Shown here one piece after another: positions 1-6,813 of a DNA stretch of 9,888 nucleotides. The notes beneath the pieces were generated by a model. It searched no databases and had not been told where the DNA came from. It saw only the letters and a program-made list of their open reading frames with translations. The stretch comes from JAMIFN01 sp964608575 (GTDB taxonomy: Bacteria; Pseudomonadota; Gammaproteobacteria; Burkholderiales; Burkholderiaceae_C), in assembly GCA_964608575.1 (NCBI GenBank), contig CAZSPW010000070.1:1-9888 (forward strand), in the 5' to 3' direction. Numbering within the stretch: position 1 is the first letter of the stretch; every line of letters begins with the position of its first letter. The position numbers were made by a program, and so were the translations under genes.

Positions 1-146
1 GCAATGCCGTAATTGGCAGTAAAGTTATAGCGAATCTCACCCTCTTCGCCCAAGGGTGCAGTGTGTGCAAAAGCACTGCTTACGATAAAACCTGCGGCGA
101 GGGCAACGCAAGTGCGGCTCAAACGAGCCTGAAATGTGTGCTGCAT
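1..146 (-). CDS. Exported protein, N-terminal fragment (cut by window edge)
   Basis: Reading the minus strand from the ATG at 146-144 gives 48 codons without a stop before the window ends. An AGGAG sits 6 bases upstream of the ATG, a good ribosome binding site. Residues 1-27 look like a Sec signal peptide: an arginine-containing start, a hydrophobic stretch (VALAAGFIV, about residues 14-22) and a likely signal peptidase I site after SAFA (residues 24-27). The mature part begins HTAPLGEEGEIRYNFTANYG, whose alternating polar and hydrophobic residues would suit the first strand of an outer-membrane beta-barrel; that is inference only. Too little is visible to name a family. The gene points away from gltA and is not part of that transcript. 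Confidence 0.72.
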   Translation of the reverse strand, partial: MQHTFQARLSRTCVALAAGFIVSSAFAHTAPLGEEGEIRYNFTANYGI

Positions 147-485
147 GAGAACTCCTGTATCGGTTGGCGCTGGAGTGGAAAAATAAGCCAGCGCATAGCG
201 AATGTAGCAGTGAAGATAGGGGCGCAGGCTTGATATAACTCATAAAGCATACTCCATTTAGGGTATGCACTAGGTTGGCCATGGTTTTTCGATGCAGGCC
301 TTCACTTCGGACGCTATTTTTTCTTGTTTTTGTAGGAGGTTTAGGGCGATTTGTGCTAGAGAAATCAGCTTTTCATCAGATCTTAGCGAGGTCTGCACTA
401 GAAACGCTTGCCCAATAAGGTGCAAAAAATCGCGGTTGCTCGTAGTGTGCCTTGGGCACGCAAGTGCAAAGCGCTGCTAGGAGAT
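147..485. other. Intergenic region with no convincing gene
   Basis: This stretch lies between the divergently read left-edge gene and the 3' end of the gltA transcript. It holds the upstream region of the exported-protein gene, including an inverted repeat at 247-268. I see no credible coding region: the one plus-strand frame of about 60 codons (292-480) has no ribosome binding site, is rich in Cys and Arg, and resembles no family I know. No clear -35/-10 pair could be assigned for the left gene, though its promoter should be here. Confidence 0.6.
247..268. repeat. Inverted repeat upstream of the exported-protein gene
   Basis: GCATACTC at 247-254 and GGGTATGC at 261-268 form an 8-pair stem (one G-T wobble) around the 6-base spacer CATTTA. 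It lies about 100 bases upstream of the ATG at 146. The size and position would suit an operator for a dimeric regulator, but no T-run follows on either strand, so it is not an intrinsic terminator. Its role is unknown. Confidence 0.4.
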
Positions 486-511
486 AAAAAAACCCCTCTA
501 TAAGAGGGGTT
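486..511 (-). terminator. Intrinsic terminator of the gltA transcript
   Basis: Read on the minus strand, AACCCCTCT (511-503), loop TAT and AGAGGGGTT (499-491) form a 9-pair GC-rich stem, and the transcript continues into a run of T (the A-run 492-486 on the plus strand). This is a textbook Rho-independent terminator, about 70 bases past the gltA stop codon. The run of A before the stem and the lack of T after it on the plus strand show that it works mainly in the minus direction. Confidence 0.9.
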
Positions 512-516
512 CAGCA

Positions 517-538
517 GCATATGGCATGCATATGGCAT
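517..538. repeat. Tandem 11-bp direct repeat in the gltA 3' region
   Basis: GCATATGGCAT occurs twice, head to tail and without mismatch (517-527 and 528-538), between the gltA stop codon and its terminator. It lies in the untranslated 3' end of the gltA message. It may be a simple replication-slippage duplication; no function is evident. Confidence 0.8.
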
Positions 539-583
539 GTGCACAAAGCTTTGAATGAGCGCCTAGCGCCCCGCGGTGTGCGC

Positions 584-1888
584 TTACTTAGCAGGTATGT
601 CTCGGCGTACCGCGCCTGTATAGAGCTGGCGTGGGCGGCCGATTTTGTATTCGGGGTCGCCGATCATCTCGTTCAATTGCGCAATCCAGCCAACAGTGCG
701 TGCCAGCGCAAAAATACCTGTGAACAGTTTGACGGGAATGCCGATGGCGCGTTGCACGATGCCAGAGTAGAAATCGACATTGGGGTAGAGCTTGCGCTGC
801 ACGAAGTAGTCGTCTTCTAGGGCGATTTTTTCCAGCGCCATCGCCAGTTTGAACAGGGGATCGTTTTCTAAACCCAGCTCGGCCAAGACTTCTTTACAAG
901 TTTCTTGCATCAATTTGGCGCGTGGATCATAGTTTTTGTACACGCGGTGGCCAAAGCCCATCAACTTCACGCCGCTAGATTTATCTTTGACTTGCTCCAT
1001 GAATTGGCCGACTTTTTCAATGCCGCCATTGGCTTGAATGTCTTCGAGCATATTCAGGCAAGCTTCGTTGGCGCCACCATGTGATGGACCCCACAAGCAG
1101 GCTACCCCTGCAGCAATGGCTGCAAAGGGGTTGGTGCCAGATGAGCCGCATAGGCGCACAGTAGAGGTCGAGGCGTTTTGCTCATGGTCAGCGTGCAGGA
1201 TGAAGATGCGATCGAGCGCGCGTTCAATCACGGGGTTGACTTTGTATTCGTCGCAAGGCGTGGCAAACATCATGCGCAGGAAGTTACCTGAATAGCTCAG
1301 GCTATTGTCAGGGTACATATAAGGTTGACCAACGCCATATTTATAGGCCATAGCCACCAGGGTAGGCATTTTGGCAATCAAGCGGATCGCGGCGATGTCG
1401 CGGTGTTGTGGGTTGTTGATGTCGGTGCTGTCGTGATAGAAAGACGACATAGCACCAACCAAGCCCGTCAGGATGGACATGGGATGAGCGTCACGGCGGA
1501 AGCCACGCAAGAAGAATTGCATTTGCTCATTCACCATGGTGTGGTTTAGTACCAACTTATGGAACTGATCGCGTTCGGTGGTGTTGGGCAGTTCGCCTTT
1601 GAGCAGGAGGTGCGAAACATCGAGAAAATCGTAAGCGCCAGAGGCCAATTGCTCGATGGGGTAGCCGCGATAAAGCAGTTCGCCTTTATCGCCGTCGATA
1701 TAAGTAATGGCAGATTGGCAGGCTGCAGTTGACAAAAAGCCAGGGTCGTAAGTGAACATGCCCGTTTGCCCGTAGAGCTTGCGGATGTCAATGACATCAG
1801 GGCCGATCTGGCCGTGGTAAACGGGCAAGTCGACACTGGGTTTGCCATCAGAAAACGAGAGAGTGGCTTTTTGATCTGAGAGTTTCAT
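584..1888 (-). CDS. gltA: Citrate synthase, type II
   Basis: Condenses oxaloacetate and acetyl-CoA to citrate in the cytoplasm, the entry step of the TCA cycle. The 434-residue protein matches the type II (Gram-negative, hexameric, NADH-inhibited) class in length and sequence throughout. The catalytic residues are visible: His270 in GPSHGGANEA, His314 in GFGHRVYKNYDPRA and Asp372 in NVDFYSG, matching E. coli His264, His305 and Asp362. The conserved FILHADHEQNAS block is at residues 229-240. The start MKLSDQKATLSF suits the family, though the ribosome binding site is weak. It is the last gene of a minus-strand run, 57 bases after sdhE, and is followed by a strong terminator. Co-transcription with sdhE is likely; a separate promoter in or near the end of sdhE cannot be excluded. 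Confidence 0.98.
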   Translation of the reverse strand: MKLSDQKATLSFSDGKPSVDLPVYHGQIGPDVIDIRKLYGQTGMFTYDPGFLSTAACQSAITYIDGDKGELLYRGYPIEQLASGAYDFLDVSHLLLKGELPNTTERDQFHKLVLNHTMVNEQMQFFLRGFRRDAHPMSILTGLVGAMSSFYHDSTDINNPQHRDIAAIRLIAKMPTLVAMAYKYGVGQPYMYPDNSLSYSGNFLRMMFATPCDEYKVNPVIERALDRIFILHADHEQNASTSTVRLCGSSGTNPFAAIAAGVACLWGPSHGGANEACLNMLEDIQANGGIEKVGQFMEQVKDKSSGVKLMGFGHRVYKNYDPRAKLMQETCKEVLAELGLENDPLFKLAMALEKIALEDDYFVQRKLYPNVDFYSGIVQRAIGIPVKLFTGIFALARTVGWIAQLNEMIGDPEYKIGRPRQLYTGAVRRDIPAK

Positions 1889-1945
1889 GGGCGGGGCTTT
1901 CTGTTTGTCGAGAATTTTTTTGCAAGCTTCTATTTTATGCGAGGC

Positions 1946-2254
1946 TTAAGCTGGGGTTTTGAGCAAAGTCAGCAGCCTTGTCGTGCGCGGGTTATCTAAT
2001 TGGGGCGCGACTTGCCCTAAAGTGCGGCGGCCAAGATGTAAATCCAGTAAATCGTTGTCGCTCAAATCCATGAGTGCCAGCAGTGCTACAGCATCAGCCT
2101 GGCTCAGCTGCGCGGCGTAGCGGGCAAAAAAGCGTTCGATAAAAATATCGTTTTCTAACAAGCCACGGCGGCAGCGCCAGCGGATGCGGTTGATATCGGC
2201 CTCGGTCAGCAGTGTGTCGTTTGGGGTGGTGTGTAAGTCAGTCATGGCGGGCAT
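1946..2254 (-). CDS. sdhE: SdhE, succinate dehydrogenase flavinylation factor
   Basis: A small cytoplasmic protein (about 102 residues) of the SdhE/YgfY (DUF339, Sdh5-like) family, which helps attach FAD covalently to the flavoprotein subunit SdhA of succinate dehydrogenase. The family signature is clear: RIRWRCRRGLLENDIFIERF, with the RGxxE motif at residues 30-34, then the helical region with DLSDNDLLDLHLGRR. The start is uncertain. ATG at 2254 has an AGG four bases upstream (somewhat close); ATG at 2245 (MTDLHTTP) and ATG at 2290 lack a good site. In many betaproteobacteria sdhE lies between sdhB and gltA. Here it precedes gltA as expected, but its upstream neighbour is hscB instead of the sdh structural genes. 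Confidence 0.9.
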   Translation of the reverse strand: MPAMTDLHTTPNDTLLTEADINRIRWRCRRGLLENDIFIERFFARYAAQLSQADAVALLALMDLSDNDLLDLHLGRRTLGQVAPQLDNPRTTRLLTLLKTPA

Positions 2255-2304
2255 TGTGCCTGTAAAGAGACACTTGAAATGATGGCGCATTGAAGCGCGG
2301 CGCT

Positions 2305-2832
2305 TTAGAGGGGGAAGCGGTTTTCCACCTCTTGCAAGAATTTTTCAACAAATAAAAGCTGCCGCACTACTTCTGCCGCGCCTGCCCAATCCTGTTTTTC
2401 ATCGAGCAATACGGCGCAATGCGATAGCGCTGCGCTTTGCCATTGCTGGGCTTGTTCTAATAAGTTTTGCAAGGCATCCTCATTTCGACCTGCATCTTCT
2501 AGCGCCTCGCGCCATTGCATTTGCTGCATCAAAAAATCGCTAGGCATGGCAGTATTGCGCTCGGCATTGATGGCGACGCCAGCCAGGGTGCACAAATAGG
2601 CAGCGCGGCGCAGTGGATTCTTCAAGCGTTGATAGGCTTCGTTGATGCGCACGCTCCATTGCATGGCTAGGCGCTGCGCCGCTGCGCCCTCGGCTGCGAA
2701 TTTGTCCGGGTGCGTTTGCGCTTGTAGGCGCTTCCATGCGTCTTCAATCTGGTGGCTGTCTTGCGCAAATCGCTGTGACAAGCCGAATAAAGCAAAATCA
2801 GACGACTGCAAAGTCAAGGGAGTATCCAGCAT
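2305..2832 (-). CDS. hscB: HscB, J-domain co-chaperone for Fe-S cluster transfer
   Basis: HscB (Hsc20) stimulates the ATPase of the specialised Hsp70 HscA and brings it the scaffold IscU carrying a new Fe-S cluster. The 175-residue protein has the usual family length. Residues 8-80 form the J domain, with the invariant HPD at 41-43 (QAQTHPDKF) and the helix III region INEAYQRLKNPLRRAAYL. Residues about 90-175 form the three-helix IscU-binding domain (FLMQQMQWREALEDA ... VRQLLFVEKFLQEVENRF). It starts 14 bases after the methyltransferase stop codon, so the two are probably co-transcribed. The usual partners iscU, iscA, hscA and fdx are not in the window. The ribosome binding site is weak. Confidence 0.95.
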   Translation of the reverse strand: MLDTPLTLQSSDFALFGLSQRFAQDSHQIEDAWKRLQAQTHPDKFAAEGAAAQRLAMQWSVRINEAYQRLKNPLRRAAYLCTLAGVAINAERNTAMPSDFLMQQMQWREALEDAGRNEDALQNLLEQAQQWQSAALSHCAVLLDEKQDWAGAAEVVRQLLFVEKFLQEVENRFPL

Positions 2833-2846
2833 TTTTATGTGTTCTT

Positions 2847-3656
2847 TTAGGGTTTTAGTCCGTCAATGCTGCCTGAGCAGCTATGATTTTCTTGAGTGAG
2901 TGCGCCAGGTTGCGTCGGCGCCAGAGGCAGTATTTTCCAACGGTTTTGCCAGTGTGCCTGTAGAAGATGAGCGCCTAAGACTTGTTTGCTCGCCTCCACA
3001 AAATAGCAGCCACCCCAATACGGCAGCAGGCGCTGCCCCCAAGTTTCCACGCGTGCTGCGTTGGGGTAAGGCGCATCGCCTGTGCGCAGGCGTTGCCAGC
3101 AGCCGTAATGGATGCGTTCGATTTGGAGGCCATGCATTGGTAGCAATCGGCTCAGCATTTGCGGGCTAATCAGTTGTGCTGTATCGGGCAGGCCTAGCTG
3201 GCGACGGCGCGGCAGCAGCGTCGGGCTGAACCACAGGCCGCGTGGATTAAAGCCACTAATCAAGAGCCGCCCTTGTGGCACCAGCGCACGCGCGGCATCA
3301 CGCAGGGTGAGCTGGGGGGCGGCAGAATGCTCCAGCGTATGTGGCAGCGTGAGCAAGTCCACGCTGGCCTCTTGCAAGGGCAGGGCGTGGTAATCCAGCC
3401 GTAGCTGTGGCGCTGCAAGATCGCAGTACTCATCTTGCAGTGCTAACCAGCGGTGGCCAATGCGGCTAGCCGTTAAGGTGGGCAGTGCGGGACAAGCCAA
3501 TTGCAAGGCGTAATAGCCAAACACGCCAGCGGTGGCTTGCGCATAGCGCTCGGCTTGCCAAGCCAAAATATATTGCCCAGCCGCGCTGGTATGCCAGCTG
3601 CTATAGGCTGAGGGCGCTGGTGAGGCAACGCTATGTTGCGGCGCGAGTTTAGGCAT
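2847..3656 (-). CDS. YafS-like SAM-dependent methyltransferase (putative)
   Basis: A 269-residue class I methyltransferase-like protein, substrate unknown. Residues 91-138 carry the best family match (LPLQEASVDLLTLPHTLEHS, then the LVPQGRLLISGFNPRGLW strand-turn), as in the Methyltransf_11-type proteins encoded next to gloB, such as E. coli YafS. The glycine-rich SAM motif I (GxGxG) is not evident; the expected region reads LTASRIGHRWLAL (61-73). The N-terminal block SSWHTSAAGQYILAWQ (19-34) also fits these proteins. It is divergent from gloB, with the two start codons only about 30 bases apart, as yafS and gloB are in E. coli. There is no clear Shine-Dalgarno site at the start. The C-terminal tail (about residues 257-263) is encoded by one copy of a dispersed repeat and is probably not conserved. 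Confidence 0.85.
   Translation of the reverse strand: MPKLAPQHSVASPAPSAYSSWHTSAAGQYILAWQAERYAQATAGVFGYYALQLACPALPTLTASRIGHRWLALQDEYCDLAAPQLRLDYHALPLQEASVDLLTLPHTLEHSAAPQLTLRDAARALVPQGRLLISGFNPRGLWFSPTLLPRRRQLGLPDTAQLISPQMLSRLLPMHGLQIERIHYGCWQRLRTGDAPYPNAARVETWGQRLLPYWGGCYFVEASKQVLGAHLLQAHWQNRWKILPLAPTQPGALTQENHSCSGSIDGLKP
2869..2886 (+). repeat. Dispersed repeat, copy A (inside the methyltransferase 3' end)
   Basis: CTGCCTGAGCAGCTATGA matches the last 18 bases of the window (9871-9888) with one difference, and shares the 14-base core CTGCCTGAGCAGCT exactly with the inverted copy at 6814-6837. With the preceding base it makes a small hairpin, GCTGC-CTGA-GCAGC. Unlike the other two copies it lies within a coding region, at the very end of the methyltransferase gene. 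Confidence 0.5.
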
Positions 3657-3686
3657 GCGGATAATGGCGAGATGAAGTTGAAAAAA

Positions 3687-4520
3687 ATGGCCAAGACACT
3701 GGAGCTGCTTGCTCTGCCCGCTTTTGCCGATAACTATATCTGGCTTTTACACGACGGCAAGGATGCGTTGGTGGTCGATCCTGGGGATGCGCAGCCCGTG
3801 CAAGCCGTGCTGCAGCAACTGGGTTTGCGGCTGCGTCATATTTTCATCACCCACCACCATCACGATCATATTGGCGGGCTAGCAGCTTTACTGCATCAAT
3901 ATGATGCCCAAGTTTGGACGACGCAGCATCCGCATATTCAAGCTGGCATTCCTGTAGGGAGCAAAGTGCAGACCTTATCAGGCGGGGAGGCGTTCGACGC
4001 GCTTGGTTTGCACTGGCAGGTATTGGCGGCACCGGGGCACACCCTCAGCCATGTATTGTTTTACGCTCCTGGCTCCCCCACTGTGCCGGGGCAGGATGAG
4101 GTGCAAGCACTGCTGTTTTGTGGTGATACCTTGTTTTCGGCTGGTTGCGGTCGTTTATTTGAGGGCAGTCCCGCACAAATGCTAGAAACCCTGGCCGCCA
4201 TCAATCGCCTGCCTAGTCAAACGCAAATTTGCTGCGCGCATGAATACACCCTAACGAATTTACGCTTTGCCGCCAGCGTTTACCCCAGCAATTCTGCGGT
4301 GTTCGAGCACCTGGAGCAATGCCAGCAAATGCGCGCACAAGGCCGTCCCACCTTGCCCAGCACCTTAGCGCAAGAGCGTCGTTTTAACCCTTTTTTACAA
4401 AGCCTAGATCTAGGCGCTCACCCTGCATTGCCGCTACACTTGGCGGGTTTTTTTACCGATTCGCCTGATGCCTTATCGGTGTTTAGTGCTTTGCGCACTT
4501 TGCGTAACGATTTTTCTTAA
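3687..4520 (+). CDS. gloB: Hydroxyacylglutathione hydrolase (glyoxalase II)
   Basis: Hydrolyses S-D-lactoylglutathione to D-lactate and glutathione, the second step of methylglyoxal detoxification, in the cytoplasm. It is a metallo-beta-lactamase-fold enzyme with all metal ligands visible: the THxHxDH motif at residues 55-61 (His56, His58, Asp60, His61), His118 in APGHT, the bridging Asp147 in CGDTLFSAGCGRLFEG, and His185 in CAHEYT. The C-terminal HAGH domain, with RFNPFLQ at 232-238, follows. I start at MAKTLELLALPAFADNYIW because LALPAFADNYIW is the family N-terminus; ATG at 3672, five codons upstream, is an alternative and neither has a strong ribosome binding site. At 277 residues it is somewhat longer than the E. 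coli enzyme (251), mainly through a loop at about residues 128-140. mltD follows in the same direction. Confidence 0.96.
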   Translation: MAKTLELLALPAFADNYIWLLHDGKDALVVDPGDAQPVQAVLQQLGLRLRHIFITHHHHDHIGGLAALLHQYDAQVWTTQHPHIQAGIPVGSKVQTLSGGEAFDALGLHWQVLAAPGHTLSHVLFYAPGSPTVPGQDEVQALLFCGDTLFSAGCGRLFEGSPAQMLETLAAINRLPSQTQICCAHEYTLTNLRFAASVYPSNSAVFEHLEQCQQMRAQGRPTLPSTLAQERRFNPFLQSLDLGAHPALPLHLAGFFTDSPDALSVFSALRTLRNDFS

Positions 4521-4593
4521 AGCGGCGTGGGGCTGTGGTCTGCTTCAAAGCAAGTGGCACAGACTGGCTGCTTGGCTTTTGATGGGAGTGCCC

Positions 4594-6324
4594 ATGCCAC
4601 GGGTTATTTTTCGTATTTGCTTCGCCGTCTTGGTCTTGCTGGGTTTGAGCGCCTGCTCTAGTGTGCAATTGGGCGCTTCTCAGCGGGCGGCTCACGCATC
4701 CAATCCAAACCTCGATCCCGTGGGTGACTTGCTCATGGATACGCAATTGACCCAAGATAAAGACCTCTGGGCGCGTATTCGTCGTGGTTATGCCATGCCA
4801 GATTTGCAAGACAACTATGTCATCAGCCAAGAGACTTGGTACGCCAATCGCCCCGAATACATAGGCCGCATGACTGAGCGCTCGCGCAAATACCTCTATC
4901 ACATTGTCGAGGAGCTAGAGCGCCGCCGTATGCCCACCGAATTGGCGCTATTGCCTTTTATTGAAAGCGCCTTCAATCCGCAAGCCAATTCCAGCGTGAA
5001 AGCGGCGGGCATGTGGCAATTTATGCCGGCGACGGGCAAATACTTTGCACTCAAACAAAATGCCTTCAGCGACGATAGGCGTGATGTGCAGCGTTCCACC
5101 CGCGCGGCACTGGATTATTTACAAAAGCTCTACGGCATGTTTGGCGATTGGCATCTGGCCTTGGCCGCCTATAACTGGGGCGAAGGCTCGGTCATGCGTG
5201 CCATGAACCGTAATCAAAAGGCTGGTCTTGGCACCACTTACACCGACTTGTCCATGCCGAATGAAACGCGCAACTATGTGCCCAAATTGCAGGCGGTGAA
5301 AAACATCGTGGCTAACCCTGCGCGTTTTGCGGTGGAGCTGCCCGACATCCCTAACCATCCCTATTTCCGCGCCGTGCCTATTGATCGTGATATGGATGTG
5401 GCCGTGGCCGCCAAATTGGCACAGGTCGATTTGGCTGACTTCAAAGCCTTGAACCCCTCAGCACAAAAATCCATGATTGTTGCTAGCGGCACGCCGCGCA
5501 TTTTGTTGCCTTGGGACAATGCCGACATCTTCAGCCGTAACTTGGCTAGTTATGAAGGCAAACTGGCCACTTATACCGCTTGGGTGCTGCCTAAAACGAT
5601 GCGCATTGGCGAAGCTGCTGAGCGCGTGGGTATGGATGAGGGCGCATTGCGCGACTTAAACAACATTCCCAAGGGTATGCTTGTGCGTGCTGGTTCCACC
5701 CTGCTGGTGCAGCGCACCCCCGAATTCGCGGCCAATGACATCAGCCAAGCAGTTGCTGAAAACGCCCGCGTAGATTTGGCGCCTGAAATCACCATGCAAA
5801 AAACCTATATCCGCGCTGGACGAGGTGAAACCCTGGCGCACCTGGCCGAGCGCTATGGCCTTAGCCCTTCGAGCCTGGCCAACTGGAACGGTTTATCCCG
5901 AACCAAGCGCCTGAAAAAAGGGCAAAAGCTACTGGTGATGGTGGCCACGCCCTTTGGCGAGCGGGCCATGGCACCTAGCGCCCGTGCTGATTTTGCTGAA
6001 GCCAAAAGCCCTTGTCGCGGCAAAGGCAAAAAGCGCGTGTGTGAAAAAATCAGCGACGACACGGACGCGCCTCAAATCGCCAAAGCCGCAAATAAAGACA
6101 GTAAATCCAGCCGCCTAGCTCGGGCAGATAAGACCGATAAGGCAGATAAGGCGGGCAAAGCTGGCAAGGCCGATAAGGCCACGAAAAAGCGCGAGCGCAG
6201 CGCAGCCTTGGCGCAAAACGACCCACCCAAAAAATCGGCTAAAGGCAAAACCGCCAACAACCGCAAAGGCGACAAAGATTTGGCTATGTTAGATGGCAAA
6301 TCGAGCAAAAAACGCCGCGATTGA
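4594..6324 (+). CDS. mltD: Membrane-bound lytic murein transglycosylase D, lipoprotein with basic tail
   Basis: Cleaves peptidoglycan glycan strands with formation of 1,6-anhydro-muramic ends, acting from the periplasmic side of the envelope. The start at 4594 is set by GGGAG five bases upstream and by the lipoprotein signal peptide that follows, with lipobox LSAC and lipidated Cys21. The SLT domain spans about residues 95-250: catalytic Glu124 in LPFIESAFNP, then AAGMWQFMPATGK (137-149), AAYNWGEG (191-198) and ETRNYVPK (224-231). Two LysM-like peptidoglycan-binding repeats follow, a divergent one at about 326-373 and a clear one at about 404-449 (GETLAHLAERYGLSPSSLANWN). Residues 470-576 are a low-complexity Lys/Ala/Asp tail with a lone Cys pair (474, 483). 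The protein has 576 residues. Its position downstream of gloB matches E. coli and many proteobacteria. Confidence 0.95.
   Translation: MPRVIFRICFAVLVLLGLSACSSVQLGASQRAAHASNPNLDPVGDLLMDTQLTQDKDLWARIRRGYAMPDLQDNYVISQETWYANRPEYIGRMTERSRKYLYHIVEELERRRMPTELALLPFIESAFNPQANSSVKAAGMWQFMPATGKYFALKQNAFSDDRRDVQRSTRAALDYLQKLYGMFGDWHLALAAYNWGEGSVMRAMNRNQKAGLGTTYTDLSMPNETRNYVPKLQAVKNIVANPARFAVELPDIPNHPYFRAVPIDRDMDVAVAAKLAQVDLADFKALNPSAQKSMIVASGTPRILLPWDNADIFSRNLASYEGKLATYTAWVLPKTMRIGEAAERVGMDEGALRDLNNIPKGMLVRAGSTLLVQRTPEFAANDISQAVAENARVDLAPEITMQKTYIRAGRGETLAHLAERYGLSPSSLANWNGLSRTKRLKKGQKLLVMVATPFGERAMAPSARADFAEAKSPCRGKGKKRVCEKISDDTDAPQIAKAANKDSKSSRLARADKTDKADKAGKAGKADKATKKRERSAALAQNDPPKKSAKGKTANNRKGDKDLAMLDGKSSKKRRD
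6124..6183 (+). repeat. Degenerate 9-bp repeats encoding a Lys-Ala-Asp tail in mltD
   Basis: The unit GATAAGGCN recurs in register with the reading frame (copies begin near 6127, 6136, 6145 and 6172, with GGCAAAGCT/GGCAAGGCC variants between), giving the peptide pattern ADK-TDK-ADK-AGK-AGK-ADK (residues 511-528). Nine-base in-frame units can change number by replication slippage without breaking the frame, so tail length may vary between strains. Confidence 0.75.
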
Positions 6325-6343
6325 GCCATAAGAAATCCCTGAG

Positions 6344-6784
6344 ATGAAAAGCAAAACGACCACCGCTTGGCTGGCCTTTACCCTAGGTATTTTTGGCGCG
6401 CACCGTTTTTATTTGCGCGGTTTTGGGGATGTTTTGGGCTGGTTCTTGCCCATTCCAACGGCGCTGGGCATTTATGGCATCGAGCGCGTTCGTCTTTACG
6501 GCCTAGACGATGCGGCCAGTTGGATACTCATCCCTTTGCTCGGCTTCACCTTTGCAGCCTGCGCCCTTACCGCAATCGTTTATGGCCTGATGACGCCAGA
6601 AAAATGGAAAGCCTATATGGGCTACCCGGCTGATGCCGCTGTAGGGCAAACCCATTGGGGCACCGTTATTGCCGTGGTTTTTTCTTTATTGATAGGTGCC
6701 TCGGTCTTGATGAGCAGTATCGTCTTTAGCTTTCAACGCTATTTCGAATACCAAGTCGTTTTGGCGCGAGAACTATCGCAATAA
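6344..6784 (+). CDS. TM2-domain membrane protein of unknown function
   Basis: A 146-residue inner-membrane protein. Residues 5-46 match the TM2 domain: AWLAFTLGIFGAHRFYLRGFG, the G-x-x-G-x-H-R-F-Y-L signature, then a second hydrophobic segment. Further hydrophobic segments lie at about 58-82 and 105-130, making four predicted membrane spans. TM2-domain proteins are widespread in bacteria and their biochemical role is generally unknown. The gene starts 19 bases after the mltD stop codon, so it is probably co-transcribed with mltD. Its ribosome binding site is weak, which may mean translation is partly coupled to mltD. No terminator is apparent downstream; the following gap holds copy B of the dispersed repeat. 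Confidence 0.85.
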   Translation: MKSKTTTAWLAFTLGIFGAHRFYLRGFGDVLGWFLPIPTALGIYGIERVRLYGLDDAASWILIPLLGFTFAACALTAIVYGLMTPEKWKAYMGYPADAAVGQTHWGTVIAVVFSLLIGASVLMSSIVFSFQRYFEYQVVLARELSQ

Positions 6785-6813
6785 GCCGGCCTAGTGTTTA
6801 CTCTTAAAAAGTG

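Noticed and set aside
37..282. An 81-codon minus-strand frame overlapping the left-edge gene
   Set aside because: The overlapping frame starting at 146 has a good ribosome binding site and a convincing signal peptide; this one has neither.
292..480. A 62-codon plus-strand frame in the left intergenic region
   Set aside because: No ribosome binding site fits its start, the composition is Cys/Arg-rich and it has no recognisable motif. An AGGAGG at 335-340 has no start codon at a proper distance that opens a useful frame.
4468..4593. Upstream extension of mltD overlapping the end of gloB
   Set aside because: The frame is open, but the start at 4594 has a ribosome binding site and begins a proper lipoprotein signal peptide, so the upstream codons are not translated as part of mltD.
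4483..4902. A 139-codon minus-strand frame across the gloB-mltD junction
   Set aside because: It is antisense to the end of gloB and the start of mltD, both clearly coding, and has no family features.
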